In this document: positions 9,760 to 18,705 of the stretch, piece by piece
Numbering within the stretch: the first letter of the stretch is position 1
Layout of the letters: the number at the start of each line of letters is the position of its first letter
Source of the DNA: Mesorhizobium sp.
GTDB lineage: Bacteria > Pseudomonadota > Alphaproteobacteria > Rhizobiales > Rhizobiaceae
Assembly: GCA_004963905.1 (NCBI GenBank)
Contig: SUGL01000025.1
Span: forward strand, 49,964 to 113,963
DNA: 64,000 nucleotides
Reading direction: 5' to 3'
Notes under the pieces: model-generated
The model's database searches: none
Seen by the model: only the letters and a program-made list of their open reading frames with translations
What the model was told of the DNA's origin: nothing
Made by a program: the position numbers and the translations under genes

Positions 9760-10650
9760 TCAATATGGGAGAGCAGCAATGCGGCCATTCCTGCTCAGCA
9801 GCACACGGCTGTCCTCAATACGATCGACTACCCATCCATCAGCTAAAATGGCCCCGACAAAATACTTCTCGCTGTCGATGACAAGATACGGTTGGGCCCC
9901 ATGCCACACAGCTTCGACCGCGATTGCGGATGGCGCCTTCTCCTCTTTGATGAGCACTCCGTTCACCAGTGTTAGAGTACCCTTGGTGCGACGATCGAAC
10001 GATTGCTGAAGCTTCTGCCAGCTGATGACCGATTCAGACGTGACGGTGCCCTCGGCGGTCACAACACCCTTTGCGGAGCCAATCTTGACGTCGAGAAGAC
10101 CCGCTCGATCGACTTCCTCCTGCAGCTCTTTGGCCGCTGCCCCCGTAAGTTCATTGTCAGCGCGGTGACTGATCGTTCTGGACGCGACTTCAGCCCGAAG
10201 TGAATTGGGGCTCGATCCACTTGCATTGCCAAGATAGGAGAACATGCCCGAAAGCGCGCCGATCCCGAGTGAGCTGATTATGACCATGGCGAGCACACCG
10301 ATCGGTAGGCGCGGTATGCCGGTCGAACCAGGCGGCTCTGCATCCTGCACGGACCAAGCAATGGACATCTCGCCTACGAGCAGGACGGCAGGAAGGGGCA
10401 CAACAACGGACTGGCCTGCGGCGATATTCCGGTTGCCCTCGATACTGAGTCCGGGTGCAAGCGCCTCGAGTTCGATCGACTTGCCAAGAAGAGTTACACG
10501 AAGATGATGCGGTGCCAGTCCTTGCTCGACAAAGACCAAATCGGCATCGAAGCCGCTGCCGATTAAACACGTTTGAAGATCCGTCTTGCCGGTCAGTCCG
10601 CAATAGAGCCCCGAAAGCACTTCGAAACGGAGGGAAACGGCGTCATCCAC
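9760..10650 (-). CDS. y4yQ: T3SS inner-membrane ring protein, SctD/YscD family (Y4yQ-like)
   Basis: 296 aa with the SctD layout: an N-terminal cytoplasmic FHA-like domain (to about residue 110, SLRFEVLSGLYCGLTG), one membrane helix near 117-140 (LPIGVLAMVIISSLGIGAL), and a periplasmic ring-building region with a BON/YscD-type fold (DVKIGSAKGVVTAEGTVTSE). SctD forms the outer of the two inner-membrane rings around RhcJ. Start is GTG at 10650. It lies downstream of nopA and upstream of rhcV, as y4yQ does in NGR234. Similarity is by architecture and position, since SctD sequences diverge strongly. Confidence 0.85.
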   Translation of the reverse strand: MDDAVSLRFEVLSGLYCGLTGKTDLQTCLIGSGFDADLVFVEQGLAPHHLRVTLLGKSIELEALAPGLSIEGNRNIAAGQSVVVPLPAVLLVGEMSIAWSVQDAEPPGSTGIPRLPIGVLAMVIISSLGIGALSGMFSYLGNASGSSPNSLRAEVASRTISHRADNELTGAAAKELQEEVDRAGLLDVKIGSAKGVVTAEGTVTSESVISWQKLQQSFDRRTKGTLTLVNGVLIKEEKAPSAIAVEAVWHGAQPYLVIDSEKYFVGAILADGWVVDRIEDSRVLLSRNGRIAALPY

Positions 10651-10766
10651 AGAGCATCTCTCAAACAGGATAGAAGCCGCACGGCAATTGCCATGCGGCT
10701 CATTTCGGGACTACGTCGCGTCAATAAGGAGACGCGCTAGGGGCAGTCTAAAAGCCGCTTCCGACA

Positions 10767-11009
10767 TTACGAAACGCGTTCGTCGGCGGCCTTCTTGATG
10801 GTCTGGAGATTGGTCGTTAGAGTGCGCAACTGGACACTCCTTTTCGTCGCCTCCAAGCTAACATTGGTTAGTTCTTGCACTTGCGCCTGAAAAGCAGTAG
10901 CATCAGCTCCGCTTGTATTGCCGGGAGTGCCACTGTTAGTTTTATCGGTATTGCCGGCGCTACTGGTATTGGTATTGCCTGATTTCTTATTATTATCAAC
11001 TGCAGCCAT
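10767..11009 (-). CDS. nopA: Small secreted pilus protein NopA
   Basis: An 80-aa protein: a Ser/Thr/Asn/Gly-rich N-terminus (SSAGNTDKTNSGTPGNTSG) and a helical C-terminus (FQAQVQELTNVSLEATKRSV...), the build of needle/pilus subunits. NopA is the major component of T3SS surface appendages in NGR234 and lies just upstream of y4yQ, as here. Of two ATGs, 11015 touches the AAGGA ribosome site while 11009 is six bases from it, so 11009 (MAAVDNNKK) is chosen. Assigned by size, composition and position. Confidence 0.75.
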   Translation of the reverse strand: MAAVDNNKKSGNTNTSSAGNTDKTNSGTPGNTSGADATAFQAQVQELTNVSLEATKRSVQLRTLTTNLQTIKKAADERVS

Positions 11010-11081
11010 GATCATTCCTTTTTCTGTTGGAGTTGTGCCGTCAATAACGGCCTGTATGACCTCACGCCGGATTTTCCCGCG

Positions 11082-11426
11082 TCAGGCATCTTCTGTGTCA
11101 TCCAAAGCTTCATCGGCCTCAGCCATCGCATCGTTCGCGAATTGGAACGCGAACGATCGCAGGATACTTTGGAAGGCTTCACTTTGTGCTGCAGACTGTG
11201 AGTTGTCTTGAAGTTGATCATTTGAAACGGTCCGGTTATCCGCCCGATCGTTCCCGCCAGCTGGCTTGCCATCATTCCCACCAGCTGGCTTGCCATCATT
11301 GCCACCAGCCGGCTTGCCATCACCAGAATGCTCGGATTTCGAATCCCCATGGCCCTTTCGGATCAAGGAAGTCCCGAGGTTGCCAACTCCACTCCCAATT
11401 GCTGCTATCATCAGGTACTCCGGCAT
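11082..11426 (-). CDS. nopC: Small secreted T3SS protein, NopC-like
   Basis: 114 aa, first gene of the nopC-nopA-y4yQ-rhcV-y4yS unit, with a tts box about 50 bases upstream. An N-terminal hydrophobic stretch (MPEYLMIAAIGSGVGNLG) is followed by a low-complexity segment with three copies of GKPAGGND, then a helical acidic tail (QSEAFQSILRSFAFQFANDA...). In NGR234 and HH103 NopC is a small secreted protein encoded next to NopA. The assignment rests on position and size and is less certain than that of NopA. The next gene starts 72 bases downstream. Confidence 0.65.
   Translation of the reverse strand: MPEYLMIAAIGSGVGNLGTSLIRKGHGDSKSEHSGDGKPAGGNDGKPAGGNDGKPAGGNDRADNRTVSNDQLQDNSQSAAQSEAFQSILRSFAFQFANDAMAEADEALDDTEDA
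11257..11328. repeat. 24-bp tandem repeat, three units, inside nopC
   Basis: Three adjacent 24-base units begin CCAGCTGGCTTGCCATCA, CCAGCTGGCTTGCCATCA and CCAGCCGGCTTGCCATCA. They encode GKPAGGND three times in frame, so copy-number change would lengthen or shorten the protein without a frameshift. Confidence 0.9.
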
Positions 11427-11476
11427 TTGCCATTGGCGGCGACGTGTTAAAGGTTAACCTCGATCAAGCTAAGGGC

Positions 11477-11499
11477 GGGAGCTTTCGAGAACCTGACGG
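11477..11499 (-). promoter_or_regulatory. tts box upstream of nopC-nopA-y4yQ-rhcV-y4yS
   Basis: The minus strand reads CGTCAGGTTCTCGAAAGCT then CCCG, nearly the same as the box before nopX (CGTCAGTTTCTCGAAAGCT). It lies about 50 bases before the nopC ATG, in the right orientation. TtsI binds such boxes to activate T3SS transcription. Confidence 0.8.
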
Positions 11500-12417
11500 C
11501 TTTTGACAAAAACCGGCCAGCGCAAAAACGTATGCTCTGCAGGATGTTGCTCTCGCATCGAACAGTCGACCACGATCTCGGCTGTTCGGCCAATCCCGCC
11601 GTCCACGCATGCCGCGACCGAATGGCAGCCGCAGCAGCTCGTTTGCATCCTCGATGCTGTGGTGTCGAACAGGAGACACGGTCCACGTGCTGCATGACCG
11701 CAATGACCGTATTCTTGCTGGCTCCACGGGCGCACGCAACGAGCAGGAACTCGGTCTTTGCATCACCATTCTCTCGCCTGCACATCACGGCCCGGCGCGG
11801 TGAGCTCATTGGCTTCGAGAAGGTCGGCGAGTACGAACATGGGATGGTCTGCCGGCTTTGGGAGGCCGGTGCGGATCCTCTTCTCACCATATCGAAAGCT
11901 TGAAGCGGTCGGATTTTCTTGCCCTGTTCGTGAGAACTCCCATCGTCAGCTAATCGTCAGCCAAGCGGTCTATCTAGGCCGGCCGTGCCTGACCTTCGGA
12001 TCCAAAGGTCCCGTCTCGACACTTTTTGTAACTATAGATCGAAATGGTTTCCCGCGCGATACGCAACGCACACGCTTCTCTGAAGCAAATGTGTGACTTT
12101 GTCGGTGGCGAACGAGAGGAGTGACGCCTCAATAAAATCGTCAGGCACGTGTCTAGGAAGGGGAGCTAGCCGAGTTGGTCTGATTTCATTCGCTGTTCCT
12201 GGAAATCGGCGGACTGAAGCGCTGATAATCTCAGGACATCGATATGCGAAAGTCCTGTGAGCTCGGGCCAATCTTGGCCTGCTACTGAGAAGCACTTTGG
12301 CGGGAACATTACGCCGTCGCGGGTCTGGCTGACCGTGACGTTAACCGAAAGATGCCGCTGGTCTCGTCAGCCGCCAGCACAATAGCAGCACATTCTCGCC
12401 TACTACGGAGACGCAAT
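11500..12417. other. 0.9-kb spacer between nopC and the candidate effector
   Basis: No recognisable gene. Open frames on both strands at 11447-11903 are short and change frame, which suggests decayed coding sequence. The spacer contains the plus-strand tts box at 11944-11966. Confidence 0.4.
11944..11966 (+). promoter_or_regulatory. tts box upstream of the 12.4-kb candidate effector
   Basis: Reads CGTCAGCTAATCGTCAGCC then AAGC. It matches the nopP box (CGTCAGCTAGTCGTCAACT then AAGC) at 20 of 23 positions. It points at the candidate effector, whose ATG is about 450 bases downstream. Confidence 0.7.
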
Positions 12418-14868
12418 ATGAAGGGCATTGGCCGACCACGGAAATCGCAGGCTGAAACTGGAGCCAGCCGCGCGGGGCGGGCGAGCAGTTCCCTTTCGCA
12501 ATCAAGTCTTGCTGCGGGAGAAGGTGGACAGTCATTCGATTCCGTTGTGGAGCAGATGCGCTCTGGGGACGCCGATAGGAGGCCCTCCTCCCTTCCAGTT
12601 GCGCGCGGTCCAGGCGATGCCCGCGAAAGTCTGCCAGGCGCCTCGATTGGCGAAGATCAAATCCTGAACGCACCGCCACGTGGAGCCGCTGCGCCACCAC
12701 GCGGAACCGTAGCGCCACGTGGCGCAGCCGCAAGGCGGCGCGGTTCTCCCTCCATGTCTGAGGGCGAAGCCATGGCGCCGGTCGGTAGCCAACTATCAAC
12801 CGCGCAGGTGGAAGGCACCAGCTCATCGTCAAATGAAGATATCAGTCCGACACAGCTCAGAATGAACAGTCTTGTTCAACAACTGACTGATTGCGAGGCT
12901 GCGGCCAGGAAAACCGACGTCCCCGAGGAGGCGGTGGAGCTGATCAGTCGGGTCGTCGATGCAGCCTCAGCAATTCTGGAGTACCGCGCTAGCCTGCCTG
13001 CGGCTGAGGCGCAGACAATTATGCCAGACGACAAGGTGCGTAGATGTTGCCAGATCGTGTGCGACGCCGCGAATGAAGTAGACAAACTTGGCCTGTCGAC
13101 GATCACGAAATTGGACAAAAAGACCAAGAAAGCGGCAGGTATGGTCGATAAACTCTACTCCTACTCCCAGGCGGACCGGCAGGAGCTGTTGATTTTAAAT
13201 GTGGAGAACCACCATACGGCGGCAATTAAGTGGTGGGAAAAAAAGGCATGGCGCTCCGAACGGCAGCGATCCGCCTGCGCTGCCACCGCTAGCCTATCCA
13301 GTGGAACGCCCGTGATGCGGGAAGCCGAGCGGTGCGCACTGCGGCTGCGTGCCGGCTCGGTACTGAGTGTCAGGATCTGGCTGGTCCATGAGCGGATCGG
13401 TCTTGCGCGGGCCAAGATTGAACTGCGGGCGAGCAGGTTCGAGCCAGATTTGAAGGAACTCCTCGTCGGTCGAAATGGAGTGGTGCAGCTGATGGCAAGC
13501 GCCGTTCAAGAAGCTCTTCGCGCCCTCTCTTTGGCGAAGGGCATAATGGATGATGGCAAAGCACTCAACGCTCATGATTGCGCGGTTGTAGAAAAAATCA
13601 TGGAGCGGCTTTCGGATTTTGGATTGGCGTTGCACGAGGTGCATACCAAGCTAAGCCATACCTACCCAGATGCCGGCCTCCCATTGAAACTGTTCGAACG
13701 GATCGTGGACGATGCATGGATCACTGCGCACGATGCCATGCACTTGTTGAACCTGCAGTCTCCGCCGTCAGCCATCATGGCGCCACAGGCCCAGGCGGGC
13801 GCTGCGATGCCGGCCAGGGCAGGCGCTGCGATACCGGCTGACACTGCTGGTACGGCTGCAGTGTCAGAAGGCACTACAGCGCGAAGGAAAGGGAAGTCAA
13901 AGCATAAGTCGGCAGCTCGCGCCGGGACTTCTGCCGCCGGGCAGCCATCAACACCAGTCGCTGCGAACGCCGGCACAGTGCCAGCAGCCAAGGTTCTCGC
14001 GCGCTCGGATCAAGTTGCGAGTACACAGGTGAGAGCGCAAGAGGTGGCTGCGAGTTCGTCGGGGGCAGGCTCGACAATCGGGGGCGCCGCGTTGTCAATG
14101 GAGGTATTGACGGAGCGGCTCAAACGATTGGACGAACTTTTGCAGTTCGATCTGGCCGGTCAGCAAAGCGTCGTCTCCCAAGTGCGCCAGATGAAGCCTG
14201 AGGAGGCCGGTAAGGTCGTGGACGATGTGGCCCAGTACCTGCGAGCCCAGGCCATTGAGATGCAAACCTGTCTCGCCGGGTTGCAGGGGCGTAATGTACG
14301 CCTGCTACTCACCTCCACCCAGCTACCCAAAGTGCACGAACGCACAGACCAGCTCAAAGGGTTGCTGAACATGGTGCTGGGACAGGCCAACGCATTGAAT
14401 GAAGGAAAAGCCGGCATTACGACTGATTGCATGAAGACCTACGCATTTCCGGCGCAAAAATACCTGGAACATTTGTGCAATGCCGACGAATTGATGCCGC
14501 CGGAGGCACCGGTCGCGCTGCGTGGCGAGCCAGGAAAGCTGTTTGAGATGAAGCTGCAGCCCAAGATGCTGGTCAATGGTGCGATGCCGAGCCCGATGTG
14601 GGTGCACATCCACACGAGTCGCCCCGTCATGGCCAGAAACTTGGAAGGGCTGGCTGATTCCGAATTCACCGCTTGCCACGTTAAATCCAACGAACAGCGC
14701 GGCTACAATCGAGAGCGAGAGGAAGCCGATGCTAGGTCCGGTCGCGAGAAGGTCATAATTCATCGCGGCAAACTCACCCCCGCTTTCTGTAAGTCCTTGT
14801 TGACCTCGGGGCTTGGCCGCCAACCACGCCATTCGCGTGCCGAGCTCCCGTCGGCGCAGGCTGCATGA
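12418..14868 (+). CDS. Candidate type III effector, 816 aa, family not securely recognised
   Basis: A plus-strand gene inside the T3SS cluster behind a tts box. The N-terminus (MKGIGRPRKSQAETGASRAG, then Ser-rich) is typical of T3SS secretion signals: unstructured, Ser/Ala-rich, no signal peptide. Residues about 85-115 are Pro/Arg/Ala repeats (PPRGAAAPPRG). Two long helical regions (about 145-450 and 565-690) are joined by an Ala-rich linker (about 455-560). The C-terminus has HIHTSRPVMARNLEGL and EKVIIHRGKLTPAFC. The architecture faintly recalls the XopP/HLK effectors of plant pathogens, but I cannot confirm that. Start: ATG at 12418, seven bases after GGAG; a start 22 codons upstream lacks a ribosome site. 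Confidence 0.75.
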   Translation: MKGIGRPRKSQAETGASRAGRASSSLSQSSLAAGEGGQSFDSVVEQMRSGDADRRPSSLPVARGPGDARESLPGASIGEDQILNAPPRGAAAPPRGTVAPRGAAARRRGSPSMSEGEAMAPVGSQLSTAQVEGTSSSSNEDISPTQLRMNSLVQQLTDCEAAARKTDVPEEAVELISRVVDAASAILEYRASLPAAEAQTIMPDDKVRRCCQIVCDAANEVDKLGLSTITKLDKKTKKAAGMVDKLYSYSQADRQELLILNVENHHTAAIKWWEKKAWRSERQRSACAATASLSSGTPVMREAERCALRLRAGSVLSVRIWLVHERIGLARAKIELRASRFEPDLKELLVGRNGVVQLMASAVQEALRALSLAKGIMDDGKALNAHDCAVVEKIMERLSDFGLALHEVHTKLSHTYPDAGLPLKLFERIVDDAWITAHDAMHLLNLQSPPSAIMAPQAQAGAAMPARAGAAIPADTAGTAAVSEGTTARRKGKSKHKSAARAGTSAAGQPSTPVAANAGTVPAAKVLARSDQVASTQVRAQEVAASSSGAGSTIGGAALSMEVLTERLKRLDELLQFDLAGQQSVVSQVRQMKPEEAGKVVDDVAQYLRAQAIEMQTCLAGLQGRNVRLLLTSTQLPKVHERTDQLKGLLNMVLGQANALNEGKAGITTDCMKTYAFPAQKYLEHLCNADELMPPEAPVALRGEPGKLFEMKLQPKMLVNGAMPSPMWVHIHTSRPVMARNLEGLADSEFTACHVKSNEQRGYNREREEADARSGREKVIIHRGKLTPAFCKSLLTSGLGRQPRHSRAELPSAQAA

Positions 14869-15134
14869 CAGGGCACGTACTTTGGGGTCTAGGGCAGAAT
14901 GCGGCCGGCCACGCTGTGAGTCAGCGAGCATTTCTCCTGGCCAAACCGCGATGCCGCTGCGCGAGTTGCGGTCCGGCGATTGGAGTCGATCGGCTACCGT
15001 CAGGGCCGATTTGCGATGTCGCGTTACCTGCTGTTGACGTGGCGGCGTATCTTGCCTCCCATCCAACTTATCGCCGAGATCGCGCCGCCAAGATCGAGGC
15101 GGAAGGTCTTCCTGCGAGCGCGGAGCAGGCATAG
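14865..15134 (+). CDS. Possible small ORF overlapping the effector stop
   Basis: An 89-aa frame starts in a 4-base ATGA overlap with the candidate effector's stop, the arrangement of translationally coupled genes. The product (MTGHVLWGLGQNAAGHAVSQ...) has several Cys and no known domain, and does not look like a class I T3SS chaperone. It may be chance. Confidence 0.2.
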   Translation: MTGHVLWGLGQNAAGHAVSQRAFLLAKPRCRCASCGPAIGVDRLPSGPICDVALPAVDVAAYLASHPTYRRDRAAKIEAEGLPASAEQA

Positions 15135-15361
15135 CCGATCCGATCGGGATCGGCGCATCGCAACGACCCAACGGTGTGGTGGAGAAAATTGGATTCGGGA
15201 GAGCTCGTATCCAAGAGGCGGAGTTCCGGCCCGAATACAATCCGCTCGCAAGCACCCACGATGCGCATCCGCAGTTTATTGTCTGGGAGATGGGCTGGAT
15301 CGCTCGGCGGCGCTGGCGCTAAGGCGGGGCTGTCGCCGGACAATTAGCATTCACTGCCAAC

Positions 15362-15391
15362 AGCCTTGCAACCGTCACCAGTTGCAAGGCT
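15362..15391 (-). terminator. Perfect hairpin just downstream of nopP
   Basis: Two 11-base arms (AGCCTTGCAAC and GTTGCAAGGCT) are fully complementary around an 8-base loop, ending 18 bases after the nopP stop. No T-run follows on either strand, so it could be a transcript-stabilising structure rather than an intrinsic terminator. Confidence 0.55.
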
Positions 15392-15409
15392 CGGCGGCGG
15401 GTCGACAAA

Positions 15410-16210
15410 TCACATGAAATCGTCGTCAGACCCGCTATCGCTGCTGTCGCTGTCCTCGGTTTTGTGGAGATAGAGTGGAGGTTTGCCTGCACGCTGCCAC
15501 TCACCGGCACTGTTCTTCGTCCATTTGTCGGGATGCTGCGTAGGGTCAAGCACCAGGTCGCCATGATCCACTTCAACAAACCCCATCGTCTGCGCGCGCG
15601 CTTGTGCTTCCGGATTAGCCGCACGCCAATTCAGCAACGGTCGGTCGCCGTCTATCCGAAGTTGATGCTCCAGCAGAATATCGCCCGCATTTTCGACGAG
15701 CGGATGGGCGACTTGAAGATCCACTATGGAAGTGACCTCAGTTCGACCAGGAAATTGTTCCCGCCAACTTTCCGATTCGAACTCGTTCATGCTGAATCCG
15801 CCTTCCATTCTCAGCAGTCCGGCACTCCGGTCTCCCAATTGGTAACTGAAATATCGCGCGTGCTCCGTATCTCGACGGATGCCATATTGCTGAGCAACGT
15901 CCGCGGTGCGCCTGGCTCGTGACGATACGAACTCCGAATACTCTTGAGGATTGTCGGCGATGTGCGTGATTTCATCACCATGAAATTGCCTCACCTGTCT
16001 CCTGAAGGAAGTCCTGTTGATCTCCACCACAGGAGGTCGGGAATTGAGGGAGTATGCTTGGGGAGCCGCCGATGATGAGGCGCCGCTACCTTCCGATCCG
16101 GATAAGTGCATTCGGGCAAATGTGTCCGCGAACCCTTCGCTTCCTGCATCCGATTGCTCGCCGGCATTATGCGCGCGGTAACTATCGGATGAGCCAATTC
16201 GACCATACAT
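15410..16210 (-). CDS. nopP: Type III secreted effector NopP
   Basis: 266 aa, matching the size and sequence style of rhizobial NopP: MYGRIGSSDSYRAHNAGEQS at the N-terminus, then EINRTSFRRQVRQFHGDEI and an acetyltransferase-like middle (LGDRSAGLLRMEGGFS ... SIVDLQVAHPLVENAG). It ends in an acidic Asp/Ser tail. NopP is secreted into legume cells and affects host compatibility. The start is the ATG of MYGRIG, 11 bases after AGGAG; nine residues of open frame upstream are not used. A tts box lies about 65 bases upstream and a hairpin follows the stop, so it is a single-gene unit. Confidence 0.9.
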   Translation of the reverse strand: MYGRIGSSDSYRAHNAGEQSDAGSEGFADTFARMHLSGSEGSGASSSAAPQAYSLNSRPPVVEINRTSFRRQVRQFHGDEITHIADNPQEYSEFVSSRARRTADVAQQYGIRRDTEHARYFSYQLGDRSAGLLRMEGGFSMNEFESESWREQFPGRTEVTSIVDLQVAHPLVENAGDILLEHQLRIDGDRPLLNWRAANPEAQARAQTMGFVEVDHGDLVLDPTQHPDKWTKNSAGEWQRAGKPPLYLHKTEDSDSSDSGSDDDFM

Positions 16211-16273
16211 GACGATTCGTACTCCTATGTTTCGCAACCGAGCTCAAGTTAGCACGGCTGTTCAACATAGGGC

Positions 16274-16296
16274 GCTTAGTTGACGACTAGCTGACG
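16274..16296 (-). promoter_or_regulatory. tts box upstream of nopP
   Basis: The minus strand reads CGTCAGCTAGTCGTCAACT then AAGC, about 65 bases before the nopP ATG and oriented towards it. It belongs to the same TCGTCA variant as the box at 11944. Confidence 0.8.
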
Positions 16297-16566
16297 AGGG
16301 CATTCCAACGGCTGCACCAATCAAATCCGCACTGCCGGCCTCAAAACCTCGGACTGCGCCACGCACCGGCCAGCAGAGGCTGAAAGGTCATGCCCGGAGG
16401 ACTTGCCGTAGTTGCTGGGTGGCAGATCCGAGGGGAGTGATTGCCCCAGGCCCGCGGTTGCGCGGTTGGCCTGACAGAGACACTGGGGCACGGATGGCCA
16501 GCCGACATTTGCCACTAGCATGGAACCAGGTCAGTTTTGAACTGGGCAGTCGTGGACTTCCAATGA

Positions 16567-17604
16567 CTAGGCCAAGCCTGCGGCAAAGAATGCTTTCGCG
16601 ACAGGCTGGAAATATTGCATAGGAACCGCGTGGCCGAGTTTTGTAGTGCTTATCAGCTGACGCGCTAAGACATGGTCATGGACGATCGTCAGGCGTAGTG
16701 CCCGCGCCTCACTCAACACATGTGAAACGCGCTCACCTTCGGCACGGCAAACTAAGAACGGCACCCCGGTTTCACCGCGAACGTAACGCAGACCGATCAG
16801 GACCGCCCTTCCTGTTAAGACCAGCGTGGCGCGATGCACGCCAAGCGCAGGCTCGTCGGCCGCCTCCTCGCGGATGCGACGCTGTTCACCTTTCAACTCT
16901 GGCGCTCCTTGCTGATCCTTCGACTCGCGCGTCACTTCGGTATTGGTCATGCGCATTTCGCGCAGATACAACGCGCGCTGGAGCAGGAGATCGATCAGTC
17001 CGCCGACCAGCAGTGCGCCGGCGCCAATTCCCATCAGCAATTTTGTCTCCATAAAGATGAGGCCAACACAGCCCATGCCGCAGATCGGCAGAGGGACCAT
17101 TGTCTTCCACATCCCGAGAAGGACAATGGAAAAGGTTGCGCTGAGAACCAATACCTTGAACATGGTCTTGCAGACTTCGACCATGGAACGAGCAGACCCC
17201 AAGCGCTTCAGCCCTTCAAAGGGGTCAATTTTCTTAAAGCTGAGCTTCATCGGCTCCAGAGAGAAGACAAATCCACCATTGGCTAGCAGGCTGGCCAAAA
17301 TCACCGCGGCGACGAGGGTTCCAAGCAGCGGGCCAACAGCCGCGACGGTGAGTTGGACGAGCACAACCAATGCCTGCGGCACCGCGGTATCGAAAGGTAG
17401 GCTCTGCAACTTGGTGGCTAATAGGAGCGCTTCCCGGCATTTGTCCTCGATCACGCTGCCTCTTAGCCAAAGGTAGCCGAGCCCAGCGCAAGTCCCGACC
17501 GCGCGGACGAAATCGGAGCTACGTGGCAGCTGTCCTTTTTTGCGCGCTTCACTTAACTTCTTCGGGCTGGCGGCGTGTGTCTTCTCTTCACTTGTGTCGC
17601 TCAT
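16567..17604 (-). CDS. rhcU: T3SS switch protein RhcU (SctU/YscU/FlhB family)
   Basis: 345 aa. The N-terminus has the family start ([24 protein letters not shown]), four membrane helices lie between about 25 and 205, and the cytoplasmic tail has the usual [15 protein letters not shown]. RhcU sets the change from pilus to effector export. The autocleavage motif NPTH expected before IGLRY is replaced by TGRA ([13 protein letters not shown]), so cleavage should not occur as in YscU. The start ATG overlaps the rhcT stop by four bases (ATGA); seven extra codons upstream were rejected. Last gene of the nopB-rhcU operon. Confidence 0.95.
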   Translation of the reverse strand: MSDTSEEKTHAASPKKLSEARKKGQLPRSSDFVRAVGTCAGLGYLWLRGSVIEDKCREALLLATKLQSLPFDTAVPQALVVLVQLTVAAVGPLLGTLVAAVILASLLANGGFVFSLEPMKLSFKKIDPFEGLKRLGSARSMVEVCKTMFKVLVLSATFSIVLLGMWKTMVPLPICGMGCVGLIFMETKLLMGIGAGALLVGGLIDLLLQRALYLREMRMTNTEVTRESKDQQGAPELKGEQRRIREEAADEPALGVHRATLVLTGRAVLIGLRYVRGETGVPFLVCRAEGERVSHVLSEARALRLTIVHDHVLARQLISTTKLGHAVPMQYFQPVAKAFFAAGLA

Positions 17605-18419
17605 GGCAGCAATTTGTCGAACCACTCCAGCGCGCCGTTGGCTTGTGTGACCTCCAGTTTCATGCTCTCCACCAGATAGGCAGCGTAGGTGACCATGAGA
17701 ACTGGAAAGACAATGTTCTTGATTGCCGGAGACAGTTGGCTCGCCTTAAATTGCGGGGCAAAGCGACGCAGCAGCATCATCGATATATCAATCAGTATCA
17801 GGAAGAACACGACAGGCCCCGATACCAATAATGCCGTGCGCATTATGCGGTCGAGAAGCCCCAACAACTCCATTGCTCCTGGCCCGCTCAGTGTCGGGTG
17901 AAACTGATACACCGGCCAGATCAAGTAGCTGCGGTACAGGACACTGATCAAAGTTTCCAGGCCTCCTGATCCGACGAATATGGCAATCGCAGTGATCCCC
18001 AGAAAAACGCCCATCGCGGAAGCCTGACTGTTCGTCGCGGGATCGGCCGAAGCGGTCGGGCTGCTGATGCCGCGTTGGTTGTCGATAAGCTCCCCGGCAG
18101 CCTGAAGGCCCCAAAGCGGAATGCCAAGAAAAGTGCCAAGGAGTACACCGACAAAAACTTCCTTGAATCCGAGCAGGGTTAGCTGGATCAGGCGTGTATC
18201 AGAATCCAGCGCCGGCAATCCGCCGCTGACGTGTGCCAGGCATGGTAGTGCGAAGCCAACAGCCAAACAGCCCCGGATCAGCCCACTGATCTGCGAGCGT
18301 GTGAATACGGGAAAGATCAGCATGATGCCCATCGCGCGGGCTGCCCCAAGACCTGCCGCAACGACGAGTTCGAGAGCCGTCTGGATCAGAATTTGAATAT
18401 CGGCCGATGGCGCGTCCAT
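17601..18419 (-). CDS. rhcT: T3SS export apparatus membrane protein RhcT (SctT/YscT/FliR family)
   Basis: 272 aa, about eight hydrophobic segments. Contains the family stretches [20 protein letters not shown] and [20 protein letters not shown]. SctT and SctR assemble first to nucleate the export gate in the inner membrane. It starts eight bases after the rhcS stop and ends in a 4-base overlap with rhcU. Confidence 0.96.
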   Translation of the reverse strand: MDAPSADIQILIQTALELVVAAGLGAARAMGIMLIFPVFTRSQISGLIRGCLAVGFALPCLAHVSGGLPALDSDTRLIQLTLLGFKEVFVGVLLGTFLGIPLWGLQAAGELIDNQRGISSPTASADPATNSQASAMGVFLGITAIAIFVGSGGLETLISVLYRSYLIWPVYQFHPTLSGPGAMELLGLLDRIMRTALLVSGPVVFFLILIDISMMLLRRFAPQFKASQLSPAIKNIVFPVLMVTYAAYLVESMKLEVTQANGALEWFDKLLP

Positions 18420-18427
18420 GGGGCGGA

Positions 18428-18703
18428 CTAGTAGCTAAGTGTCATTGCGGGAAACTCGGTGAAGATCTGATCGGCTAGCTCTATGAGCGGGGCGCTTAGC
18501 ACAGGAGCAAACAGCCCAATCACCGCGACAACGACCAGAAGCTTCACGGTGAGCGGCAAGCTTTCATCCTGGATCTGCGTCGCCGCCTGGAGGATGCCGA
18601 TGACGAGGCCGACAACCACTGATGCAATGAGCGGCGGTAGAATCCAGATCATGAAAACCACCAGTGATTGGCTCATAAGAGTAATGATGCTGGATTCAGT
18701 GAT
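18428..18703 (-). CDS. rhcS: T3SS export apparatus membrane protein RhcS (SctS/YscS/FliQ family), start codon unusual
   Basis: A small two-helix protein with the family core ([35 protein letters not shown]). Family members begin about ten residues before the first helix, near [14 protein letters not shown]. No ATG, GTG or TTG lies there; an ATC at 18703 sits six bases after GGGAGG, giving 91 aa, and a CTG at 18709 touches the ribosome site. The first in-frame ATG (18676, 82 aa) has no ribosome site. A start at 18760 would overlap rhcR by 55 bases. I use 18703; identity is firm, start is inference. Confidence 0.88.
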   Translation of the reverse strand: MTESSIITLMSQSLVVFMIWILPPLIASVVVGLVIGILQAATQIQDESLPLTVKLLVVVAVIGLFAPVLSAPLIELADQIFTEFPAMTLSY

Positions 18704-18705
18704 GA

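Noticed and set aside
9555-9788. Small minus-strand frame in the y4yQ-rhcV gap (77 codons)
   Set aside because: It starts inside y4yQ, has Arg/Ser-rich composition and no counterpart in the conserved rhizobial gene order that I know.
11447-11903. Overlapping open frames on both strands upstream of nopC
   Set aside because: No frame is consistently protein-like and the nopC tts box lies inside them.
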